Shown: in pieces, positions 1 through 7,700 of the stretch
Position numbering within the stretch: position 1 is the first letter of the stretch
Layout of the letters: every line of letters starts with the position of its first letter
Source of the DNA: UBA11591 sp040220895
Lineage (GTDB): Bacteria; Bacteroidota; Bacteroidia; Flavobacteriales_E; Vicingaceae
Assembly (NCBI GenBank): GCA_040220895.1
Contig: JAVJVY010000019.1
Location: forward strand, 62,001 to 126,000
Direction of reading: 5' to 3'
Length of the DNA: 64,000 bases
Translations under genes and position numbers: made by a program
Notes under the pieces: generated by a model
Databases searched by the model: none
The model's input: the letters and a program-made list of their open reading frames with translations, nothing else
Told to the model about the DNA's origin: nothing

Positions 1-1
1 C

Positions 2-3000
2 AGTGGTTGCACAGATACCGCTTATAAAAATGTCTATGTACAGCAAGTGATTGCTGATTTCACTCCAAGTCAACAATATATTTGTCAACTCCCACAAACG
101 GTTGTTTACGTTAATAATTCAATCAACGGCGATGAATTTCGATGGCACAGGGGCATTAATTGCCCGAATATACCGGGTCTTTCTTATAATTCATGTGGAA
201 CATGGACCGGCAATCCTGTGATCCAATACAGTAGCTCAAGCAGGGGAGGTCAGAATGTAGAAGGTTTATATGCAGATACACTGATCGCCATCAGTAATTT
301 AGGCTGCAGGGATACAGCCGTCATAGATACAAGCATCATCATCAATTTGGTCAGATCGGGTCCTATCCTGAATCAAAATTCCTTCTGCCGGCCTTTCACA
401 ATAAATTTCAATTATGTTGATTGGCCATTTAGCCCGGTATTTCCTACCACTTCGCCCAGCCCGACTATTACCAGTTATGAATGGATCATTGACGATACCC
501 TGTATTCATCGTTAAAGACTCCCCCGAACTTAATTCATGCCGATACTGGTTTATGGATAGGAACACTCAAAGTAGAAAACAGCCTTGGTTGCAGGGACAG
601 CATTAGTTTTTCGTTTGCTGCAGGAGACAAGCAAATGCCCTCATTCTATATGTCATCCGACACGGTATGTGCCGATGAATTGGATACGGCCTTTGTCACC
701 TCGCAGGACACGAGTTACATAACAGGATATCAATTTATAACCGTTCCATCTAGCCAGCAAGGAGGAAACAAGAAATTCTTTTATTTCAATCCTTCAGATA
801 CCGGTTGGCATTCTGTAACACACGTTGTCGATCATCACGGTTGCAAGGACACCCTGGTAAAAGACAGTGCATTCTATGTGAGTGGACCCATTGTCAATAT
901 TCTTATTTACACGCCTTTCACTTGCACCGATACCACAAAATTAAGCCTGACCAGTGATATTAGGGGAGCCTCTAAATTTATTTGGGATTTTGGGGATACC
1001 GCGGTTCCCAAAGATTCGGTGAATCATTTTCCCGTGGTGAATTATCCAAAAACAGGAAACTACATCGTCACCCTCACGGCCTACAACGGAGATAGTAGTT
1101 GCGTGGCTTCTGATTTTATCATCGTAGGTGCCTATCCGACGGCTGCCGTGTTGAGAAGTGATCTGAGCTCGACCCCCTTTAGCCCTCCACCGGGTCCGGG
1201 TGCGGGTTCTTTTGTAAATGATACCCTGGAAGGTTGTGTTCCGCTCGAGGTGAGTTTCTCGGGCATGCAAAGTCCGGGTTTGTTGTTGTGCGACTGGATC
1301 ATAGACGGCCAATTGTATCAAGGCCTCGACATTGACAGCATCATATCTTATACCTTCAACCAGCGCGGGTATTACGACATAGTATTGATTGGATACGACA
1401 CTTTAAAGAATTGTGTGGACACTGCGCGCATGGTTATCGGCGCTTATGACCCGAAGGCCGACTTTATTGGTATGCCAAACACCGGTTGTGCACCATTGAA
1501 TGCGGTGCTAAAAGACAGCTCCACTTCCCTCATCGGACTGAGGCATATCATTTGGAACGTGGCCTCTAGCCAGGATACGGGCCAGTTTTATTCCCGCACA
1601 TTTACAGGAGTCACCACCGAAGATGTTCAACTCGTTGTTATTGACAGTTTTGGCTGTCGAGATACCCTCATTAAGGAAGACTACATCAAAACCTCGAATT
1701 TTTCAATTTTCTTTTATGCCACCGGGAACAGGCAGCTTTGCACAGGTGATTCAATTGGATTTCTCGAATCCTTGTTCACACCTAACATAACTTATCTATG
1801 GCTTTTTGGTGATGGCGATTCTTCAACACTAGCGAACCCCTATCACATCTACAATGATTCGGGAACGTTTGATGTGACCCTAATTGCCAGAAATACTTCG
1901 GGATGCGAAAAAATTCAGTTAAGGCCCACCTACATCGAAGTTCAGCAAACGCCTGTAGCCGAATTCGGTGCTGACCGCACCGACTCTACTTGCTATCCCT
2001 TACCAGTCCAGTTTTCGGCAGATACGAGCATTGCTTATTTTAACGATAACGATTATTTCTATGCGCTTGGCGATTTTCAAGCTGCCAGTAATTATAAAGA
2101 CCCATTTTATAATTACGTGCGGCCGGGTTCGTATACCGTTAGCCTTAAAGTCACCACAAGTTTTGGATGCACGGATACCGAGGTCAAGGTAGCTTATATA
2201 AATGTCGGTGGTCCTTATGGTGAATTACTTCTTTCACCTGACACGATTTGTCGCGGTGACAGTGTGACCTTTGAAATGGTAAATGATACGGGGGTCACCT
2301 TATTTGCTTGGGATTTTGGCGATGGCACGGATACGAGTTTGATCAGTCCGGTTTCTCACAGGTACAACGACAGTGTGGGATTCGTTTTTCCAAATCTAGT
2401 GCTTACCGACACTGCAAACGGATGTGCCAAGACTTTTGAAGACACCTTGTATATATTCGAGACCATTGCCGATTTTTCTTATACCGATTCTTTGGGTTGC
2501 GTTTCCTTTAATCCTGCCATTGTCAACACTTCAACCTTTGCCAATGCCTTTTTCTGGGATTTTGGAAATGGCAACATTAGCAATGGGAGAAACCCCTTGG
2601 TTACCTACACCGAACCCGGGGTGTATCCGGTCGTACTTGGCGTATCGAATGCAGTGGGATGTACGGACACTTTGAGGCAGAACTTTTATGTATTTCCGCT
2701 TCCCGAGGCTTACGCAGAAAACGACACGCTTATATGTGAGGGCGATACCGTCCAGTTGTTTTCAAGTGGAGGAGTACAGTATTCCTGGAGTCCACCGGCC
2801 TATCTGAGCAATTCCTTTATTTTTAATCCTCTGGCATTTCCAGTTAATTCGGGGGCATATTCTGTTGCCGTCACAGACACCAATAATTGCACTGACGTAG
2901 CCACCATAACTATTCTGATTCAGAATCCTATTTACGTCAACCTGCCAGATTTGAACCTGATCATTGGAGATACCATAACTCTGTTTAACGGAAACCCTGC

Positions 3001-3436
3001 CTGGAAATACCGTTGGGAACCCCCGCTGGGTTTAAGTTGCGATTCTTGCCCGAATCCATTGCTTACTGCTTTGGAATCAGGAACTTATAGCGTAACCATT
3101 ACCGATACCAATGGTTGTTTTGAAGCAACCACCCTTTTTAATTTAGAAGTGGTTAAAGAATACTCCATTGATGTACCTGCGGCCTTTACCCCTAACGGCG
3201 ATGGTGTGAACGACATAATTTACGCGCGGGGTTGGGGCTTGAAGGAACTACTGACCTTTAAAATATACAACAGGTGGGGAGAACTGCTTTTTGAATCCAA
3301 CGAACTATCTCAAGGCTGGGATGGGACGTATAAGGGGGAACCGCAGGGCGTCGAGACCTATGTGTACTACGTTGAAGGTTTATCCTATAGCAATGTGGTA
3401 CTAAAGAAAAAGGGGACAATCAATTTACTTAGGTAA
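2..3436 (+). CDS. Large PKD-repeat surface protein with T9SS type B C-terminal sorting domain (5' end outside window)
   Basis: The reading frame is open to the left edge, so the N-terminus and any signal peptide are missing; at least 1144 residues lie in the window. It is built of tandem PKD-like Ig folds, seen as repeated WDFGDG-type motifs (for example WDFGDGTD and WDFGNGN) and recurring Gly-Cys-x-Asp-Thr motifs. The last 85 residues begin AAFTPNGDGVND and contain IYNRWGELLFES and a GWDG motif. That is the gliding-motility-associated C-terminal (CHU_C, TIGR04131-like) domain, which in Bacteroidota marks export by the type IX secretion system. A role as a secreted or surface adhesin is inferred. 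No T9SS machinery gene is in the window. It converges on the next gene across about 116 bases with no clear terminator. Confidence 0.9.
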   Translation, partial: SGCTDTAYKNVYVQQVIADFTPSQQYICQLPQTVVYVNNSINGDEFRWHRGINCPNIPGLSYNSCGTWTGNPVIQYSSSSRGGQNVEGLYADTLIAISNLGCRDTAVIDTSIIINLVRSGPILNQNSFCRPFTINFNYVDWPFSPVFPTTSPSPTITSYEWIIDDTLYSSLKTPPNLIHADTGLWIGTLKVENSLGCRDSISFSFAAGDKQMPSFYMSSDTVCADELDTAFVTSQDTSYITGYQFITVPSSQQGGNKKFFYFNPSDTGWHSVTHVVDHHGCKDTLVKDSAFYVSGPIVNILIYTPFTCTDTTKLSLTSDIRGASKFIWDFGDTAVPKDSVNHFPVVNYPKTGNYIVTLTAYNGDSSCVASDFIIVGAYPTAAVLRSDLSSTPFSPPPGPGAGSFVNDTLEGCVPLEVSFSGMQSPGLLLCDWIIDGQLYQGLDIDSIISYTFNQRGYYDIVLIGYDTLKNCVDTARMVIGAYDPKADFIGMPNTGCAPLNAVLKDSSTSLIGLRHIIWNVASSQDTGQFYSRTFTGVTTEDVQLVVIDSFGCRDTLIKEDYIKTSNFSIFFYATGNRQLCTGDSIGFLESLFTPNITYLWLFGDGDSSTLANPYHIYNDSGTFDVTLIARNTSGCEKIQLRPTYIEVQQTPVAEFGADRTDSTCYPLPVQFSADTSIAYFNDNDYFYALGDFQAASNYKDPFYNYVRPGSYTVSLKVTTSFGCTDTEVKVAYINVGGPYGELLLSPDTICRGDSVTFEMVNDTGVTLFAWDFGDGTDTSLISPVSHRYNDSVGFVFPNLVLTDTANGCAKTFEDTLYIFETIADFSYTDSLGCVSFNPAIVNTSTFANAFFWDFGNGNISNGRNPLVTYTEPGVYPVVLGVSNAVGCTDTLRQNFYVFPLPEAYAENDTLICEGDTVQLFSSGGVQYSWSPPAYLSNSFIFNPLAFPVNSGAYSVAVTDTNNCTDVATITILIQNPIYVNLPDLNLIIGDTITLFNGNPAWKYRWEPPLGLSCDSCPNPLLTALESGTYSVTITDTNGCFEATTLFNLEVVKEYSIDVPAAFTPNGDGVNDIIYARGWGLKELLTFKIYNRWGELLFESNELSQGWDGTYKGEPQGVETYVYYVEGLSYSNVVLKKKGTINLLR

Positions 3437-3552
3437 ATGTGAAAAGAAATGCCTTGATAAAGTTCATTTTTTGCTTTTGAACCCGGGAAGATTTGATGTG
3501 TCTTCAAAAAATACGTGGTAAAATCTAGGAACGAACTAATCCTTCAACTTGA

Positions 3553-5781
3553 TTATTCAATCTCACCAATCAACTTTCTCGCCTCATCGATCGAAATGAG
3601 TTCGTTATCTTTCAAAGCAATAATGAAGGCCGTCTCAAATCCCTTGGCAATTAATTTATTTCGGTAGTCCACGGCCGATTGATAGGTGTCGAATTCACCG
3701 GAAGTATAACGTTTGGCGGCACTGCTGTTGTCTACCTCAATTTGGGCCAGGTTATTGAGTTTCATGTATTCAGAAAGAACATCAGGGGGAACTTGATTTT
3801 TATATATCCCTATCTGAATCTTGAATTTGATTCGTGACTTATCAAATTCAGGTTCTTTTGGTTTTACCGGTTCCGTAAGCCCGATGTTCTTCCTAACTTC
3901 TTCCAGGGTTTTATCTCCTGCTATGACAGCTTTAGCTTCTTTGACAGTTTCTTCGGTCACACCGGCTTCTTCCATGCTCAGTCGCCTTCCTTGACCGCGT
4001 TTGTAAGCAACTACAAAGGCCCCGTCCCAGCCTTCGGCCATCATTTCGATTTTATGCTTTGATGCCTCGACATAGGTATCAAAGGCACCGGACATATACT
4101 TGGTGTATCCCGATTCATTTTCAACTACTACCAGGTTACTTACCTTTTTAAAGGCTTCGCTGGGTTTTTTCTTTTTAAATGCCCCCAGCTGAACCCTGAA
4201 CACAAAAGGAGTCAAGTAATTTGGGTCGTAATTTGCACCGGTAACATCGATGTTTCCGCCTTCATCGCCCAGACCTACAATTTTTCCATTTTCATTTTGC
4301 ATCACGATCTCTGCGTCTTCAAAACCTTCGATGGCTACTTTTATTTTTCGCTGAATGGCTTCCGGAAGATTGTCGTAATCACCGACAGTAAATATGGTTG
4401 TATCTCCCGATACGTGTGTCTCAACGTCGGGTAATCCCAATAAGGCATTGCTCACTTCCTGGGGAACGCCCCCTACAAATTCACCTAATTTCACTTTGAA
4501 ACTGCGCTTGCCTCGTTTGAACTGTAGGCGCTTCTTGTCGGTTGAAGAAAAGGCGCGTTTCTCAATTTTGGTGTACAAGCCTGTTGAATCTATGTATGCC
4601 AGGTATCGGACGTATATTTCAGAATCACTGAGTGTTATGGGCTTTTCAGGATTTAACGGGCAACCGCGTTCGTCTACTTCAACCCCAAAATCCGTTTGCG
4701 GACATTCATCCATAAAGTCATAAATACCGTCACCGTCATAATCGTCGGTTCCAAAGGCCATCAGATCTTCGGCCGACCATTGATCCATGATTTCCATTTC
4801 GCCAGTTGCGCTTCTGGTAAAATTGTAGTTAAGACCTGCAGACAAAAACCAAAAGTGATCGTTACGTGAATTTGGAAGTCGGCTTCCGATTCTGTCTCCG
4901 GAACTCTTACTGCTAACTCCATCGATGTCGTCTGTAAAAGCAAAATGATAAGTCCAATTAAAGCCAAAGTCAATTTTACTCGTTAGCCGCAAATCTGCTC
5001 CGAGACTAACAGGTATGCCAAATGAACGCTCGTTGTAATTTCCAACTCCGTCATAATCCTGGCTTCTGATGTCTGTTTCATAGACATAATCGCGTTGCAG
5101 TAACACGGATTGGTCGGCAAAAGGGGAAGTCTCGGAAATATTCCTGATCGTCCCATCAGACCAATAGTGGTACTCGTTTCCGTATTGATCGATCAAGTCA
5201 GATTTAGAGGTAAACTCAATAGTTTCTAGACCGATTGCGATATATGGGGAAAGGGTCCTTCGTTCGTTCAGGAAGTGATTGAAATTGTACGATATGTTGA
5301 AACCGGCTGTGAAGAGGCTGCTTCTGAAATTAAGATTTCGCTCCAACGATCGTTCATTTGCACTTAGCACCCCCATCATTAAGTTTAAATTCACATCGAA
5401 TGACGGGCTTAATTCCTGTGAAAGTGAGAGTCCAAAACCGGGGCCGCCCGAAAATGGAATGTTTACGTTCTCATTTGATTTTATATCGCCATTGTATGAC
5501 AACATACCAATATGCACACCGAGTGTGGGCCTGGGGATGGTGTCCGGGGGTAGGGGCACTCTTGGTTCTTTTGGAGGCTTGGGTTCTTTAATCTTCTTCT
5601 CCCGTTTCTTCTTTTTACCATCTGTGCTGTCTGGTATGGTTACCGAAGAGCTGTCAGTAGGTAATTCGGCCAATATGCTTGAATCTTTTGGCGCGATTGT
5701 TGAAAGGCTATCCGGGACTTCTTGAGAAAGAAGGATGAGCGATGCAAAAAACAGAAAGATAAAAAAGCTGAATTGCTTCAT
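3553..5781 (-). CDS. Outer-membrane beta-barrel protein with thrombospondin-3-like segment and three SPOR-like repeats
   Basis: 742 residues. A signal peptide (about 1-19) is followed by a low-complexity Ser/Asp then Lys/Pro-rich stretch (about 30-90), a region of alternating polar and hydrophobic strands typical of an OmpA/PorT-like barrel (about 90-335), and a DYDGDGIYDFMDECP calcium-binding thrombospondin type 3 motif near residue 347. The rest holds three related units starting near residues 430, 527 and 655. Each opens with an F-K/R-V/I-x-L/I-G strand; the last two end in a Gly-x-x-x-Ala-Phe segment and a closing Glu-Ala. These resemble SPOR domains, which bind denuded peptidoglycan glycan strands. 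The likely role is an envelope protein linking outer membrane and peptidoglycan. It lies 64 bases after the SPOR protein at 5846-7141. The first SPOR unit is the most diverged. Confidence 0.75.
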   Translation of the reverse strand: MKQFSFFIFLFFASLILLSQEVPDSLSTIAPKDSSILAELPTDSSSVTIPDSTDGKKKKREKKIKEPKPPKEPRVPLPPDTIPRPTLGVHIGMLSYNGDIKSNENVNIPFSGGPGFGLSLSQELSPSFDVNLNLMMGVLSANERSLERNLNFRSSLFTAGFNISYNFNHFLNERRTLSPYIAIGLETIEFTSKSDLIDQYGNEYHYWSDGTIRNISETSPFADQSVLLQRDYVYETDIRSQDYDGVGNYNERSFGIPVSLGADLRLTSKIDFGFNWTYHFAFTDDIDGVSSKSSGDRIGSRLPNSRNDHFWFLSAGLNYNFTRSATGEMEIMDQWSAEDLMAFGTDDYDGDGIYDFMDECPQTDFGVEVDERGCPLNPEKPITLSDSEIYVRYLAYIDSTGLYTKIEKRAFSSTDKKRLQFKRGKRSFKVKLGEFVGGVPQEVSNALLGLPDVETHVSGDTTIFTVGDYDNLPEAIQRKIKVAIEGFEDAEIVMQNENGKIVGLGDEGGNIDVTGANYDPNYLTPFVFRVQLGAFKKKKPSEAFKKVSNLVVVENESGYTKYMSGAFDTYVEASKHKIEMMAEGWDGAFVVAYKRGQGRRLSMEEAGVTEETVKEAKAVIAGDKTLEEVRKNIGLTEPVKPKEPEFDKSRIKFKIQIGIYKNQVPPDVLSEYMKLNNLAQIEVDNSSAAKRYTSGEFDTYQSAVDYRNKLIAKGFETAFIIALKDNELISIDEARKLIGEIE

Positions 5782-5829
5782 TTAGGAATAACGAATGAAC
5801 AGTAGATTTGGTTGCTCTGACTACATGTT

Positions 5830-5837
5830 CAAAGGTA
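5830..5837 (-). promoter_or_regulatory. Candidate -7 box TACCTTTG upstream of the barrel/SPOR gene
   Basis: Read on the minus strand this is an exact match to the Bacteroidota TAnnTTTG -7 element, 48 bases before the ATG at 5781 and just outside the upstream gene. No convincing -33 TTTG was found at the usual spacing, so the call is tentative. Confidence 0.35.
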
Positions 5838-5845
5838 TTAAAAAG

Positions 5846-7141
5846 TCAGTTATACCACTTCTGATTGGTAATCATCAAAGCTTCCTGAACCGTAATGCGA
5901 TTTCCTGAGTTGTAGGCTGTCACAAAGGCATCTGTGATCTTGTTTTCTTGCCAGACCTTGTTTCTTCTATCGCGACCGTCTTTATAGATTTTAAAGCTGC
6001 CAAAGGTGTATTTTATCCACCCCTGGTGATTTTCAATAGAAATATTCTCAACCAACCGGAAGCGTTTAGAAAAGTAGTCCTTTTCGACGTTTTTATGCCC
6101 GGCGGCAACTTGAACACGATAAAAAACGTCCGATTGCGGTTCCGGGATTGAAACGATCTCCTTGATGATCTCAGGCTCTTTTTCCTCTACGGCAACCACT
6201 TCCGGTTCTGGTTCTGGAATCACCACAGCTGTTGGTTTCTCCTTCTCTTTGAAATCTCCGCCATCATCTGCAATAATGATAATAGGAGTCTCATCTCCTT
6301 CTTCTCGCTCTATAAAAATGGTCGAAGCGGCAACAAAGTATTTAATCGATTCGTTCCCTTTCAGATAAGAAAACACACCGTTGATTTTTTGATTTCCTTC
6401 AACGTCATTGCCCGCAGTCAATTTATAAGAAACAATGTATTGTTCTCTGTCGGGCATGGCCATCCATATAACCTTGACCAGTTGATTGGTAAAGCTGAAT
6501 ATTCCCCCTTCACTTTCTAATTCAGAGGCGTAAAATCCGTCCGGAATTGCTTCTTCTATTTTAGCAAAGCCATCTATACCGGGCTTATCCACCCTTAGTT
6601 CTACCTTGAATGTATTGACCAAACCGGGGATGACGGAAGTTGTTCTTTTTACTTTTATGTCAGTAATCGTTTCCTCGACGTATCCTTTTACGGCTTTGCT
6701 TGAAGAAGCAAGGTCCGCGCCTACAGTCAACGTCTTTGATTCCAGATCGGCCACTTGTTTTTCATTATCAAATATGTATGAAAATTGCCCGGTGATAGGG
6801 AAGCTGCCACTGACACCGTCGTCCACTTTTATTTTGTAGGAAAACGAGAATTCAGCAGAGGTTGGAAGTGATACCCAGATAAACTTTACCTTATTATCCT
6901 TGAAAGAGAATGTGGCATCAGCTCCGTTGACCAAGCTTGCAGAGAATCCCTGGGGAAGATTCTGAGAGAATTTGGCAAAGCCATCAAGATCACCTTTTTG
7001 CACTCTTACTGAAACCACGAATTCATCTCCTGCGCTTACTTGTTCCGGAAGGTCGCTGCTAAGGCTCACACCACCTGGGAACAATACTTTGATTCCAATC
7101 AATCCAATTAAGTTAAGAAGGATGATGACGTATTTGATCAT
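5846..7141 (-). CDS. Membrane-anchored envelope protein with tandem duplicated domain and C-terminal SPOR-like domain
   Basis: 431 residues. Residues 2-20 form one hydrophobic segment (signal anchor or signal peptide). Two homologous units follow, about 27-140 and 163-280. Both contain DGFAK, then a Pro-x-GF-x-A segment, FSF, VK-x-IW and SYK, and end in I-x-G-x-FSY. I do not recognise this duplicated domain; its beta-rich pattern suggests an Ig-like or surface-binding fold. After an acidic, Pro/Glu-rich linker (about 290-335), residues 342-428 form a SPOR-like domain (YRVQVA at its start, DAFVTAY and TVQEA at its end) like those in the downstream gene and in the amidase at 23786-24946. Together with the downstream gene it suggests a peptidoglycan-associated envelope pair. 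Function unknown. Confidence 0.7.
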   Translation of the reverse strand: MIKYVIILLNLIGLIGIKVLFPGGVSLSSDLPEQVSAGDEFVVSVRVQKGDLDGFAKFSQNLPQGFSASLVNGADATFSFKDNKVKFIWVSLPTSAEFSFSYKIKVDDGVSGSFPITGQFSYIFDNEKQVADLESKTLTVGADLASSSKAVKGYVEETITDIKVKRTTSVIPGLVNTFKVELRVDKPGIDGFAKIEEAIPDGFYASELESEGGIFSFTNQLVKVIWMAMPDREQYIVSYKLTAGNDVEGNQKINGVFSYLKGNESIKYFVAASTIFIEREEGDETPIIIIADDGGDFKEKEKPTAVVIPEPEPEVVAVEEKEPEIIKEIVSIPEPQSDVFYRVQVAAGHKNVEKDYFSKRFRLVENISIENHQGWIKYTFGSFKIYKDGRDRRNKVWQENKITDAFVTAYNSGNRITVQEALMITNQKWYN

Positions 7142-7167
7142 ATCAGGATTTCGATGATACTTATAAG

Positions 7168-7189
7168 CTTATTAACACTTGTTAATAAG
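7168..7189. promoter_or_regulatory. Perfect 22-base inverted repeat in the leader of the duplicated-domain SPOR gene
   Basis: The arms CTTATTAACA (7168-7177) and TGTTAATAAG (7180-7189) are exact reverse complements separated by CT. The repeat lies 26 bases upstream of the ATG at 7141 and downstream of a minus-strand TAGTTTTG -7 box at 7206-7199, so it would sit near +6 to +27 of the transcript. It could be an operator for a dimeric regulator or an RNA hairpin in the 5' untranslated region. There is no T-tract after it on the minus strand, so it is not a terminator. Confidence 0.55.
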
Positions 7190-7198
7190 TGCTATCAA

Positions 7199-7206
7199 CA
7201 AAACTA
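7199..7206 (-). promoter_or_regulatory. Candidate -7 box TAGTTTTG for the duplicated-domain SPOR gene
   Basis: Exact TAnnTTTG match on the minus strand, 57 bases before the start codon at 7141, in the gap between the cupin gene and this gene. No clear -33 TTTG lies about 19 bases upstream. Confidence 0.4.
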
Positions 7207-7299
7207 TCTAATATGGACGGGGTCTTTGGCTCAGTGTAACTGAGTTTTCAACGCGTAGCTGTTAAAAAGGCCGGTTAAAAATTGCTTTGGTCCTTTGAT

Positions 7300-7650
7300 T
7301 TATTCGTGCCGGTCATTTAAAGATGGGGGAGTGGAAACGATCAGCATCCGGAGATCATTATCGGATTGGTTCGAGACCTTATGTCTTATCCCGGGTTCTA
7401 TGTAAATGCCTTCTCCTGCTTTAACCAACAATTCTTTGCCGTCGTGGTAAAACGTTGCCACGCCATCAAGAACGTAAAAGAATTGCTGAGCGAGATTGTG
7501 ATGGTGCTCGATCTCTGCAGAAGTAGGTGGCATGACTTCTTCTACAACGTAAAATTTCGTTTTATTGACCAATTGCCAAGCGACACAACCTTGTCCCCAA
7601 CTATATTTATTGGCCTTTTCAACTGATGTTATTAGATCTGACATATGCAT
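7300..7650 (-). CDS. Single-domain cupin protein
   Basis: 116 residues (114 if the ATG two codons later at 7644 is used). One small beta-barrel cupin domain covers nearly the whole protein. The metal-binding first motif is H49-H50-H51 with Q55 following, and the second motif holds H90 in EPGIRHKV after a GEG turn. These small cupins usually bind Mn, Fe or Zn and act as isomerases, dioxygenases or sugar- and mannose-6-phosphate-type enzymes; the substrate cannot be inferred here. It begins 50 bases after the first uvrA on the same strand and may be the last gene of that transcript, although an exact TAAATTTG box lies at 7711-7704, overlapping the end of uvrA. Confidence 0.8.
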   Translation of the reverse strand: MHMSDLITSVEKANKYSWGQGCVAWQLVNKTKFYVVEEVMPPTSAEIEHHHNLAQQFFYVLDGVATFYHDGKELLVKAGEGIYIEPGIRHKVSNQSDNDLRMLIVSTPPSLNDRHE

Positions 7651-7700
7651 GAATTTGCTATCTAAATTTAGTTAATTATAGATAGCTTGCATCACAACTT

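Noticed and set aside
941..1321. Antisense open frame inside the PKD protein, and similar frames such as 12622-13029 and 53514-54032
   Set aside because: They lie opposite well-supported genes, have no family motifs, and are expected by codon bias.
3437..3552. Loose stem GTTCA/TGAAC after the PKD protein gene
   Set aside because: The stem is five bases with an 11-base loop and no T-tract, too weak for a terminator.
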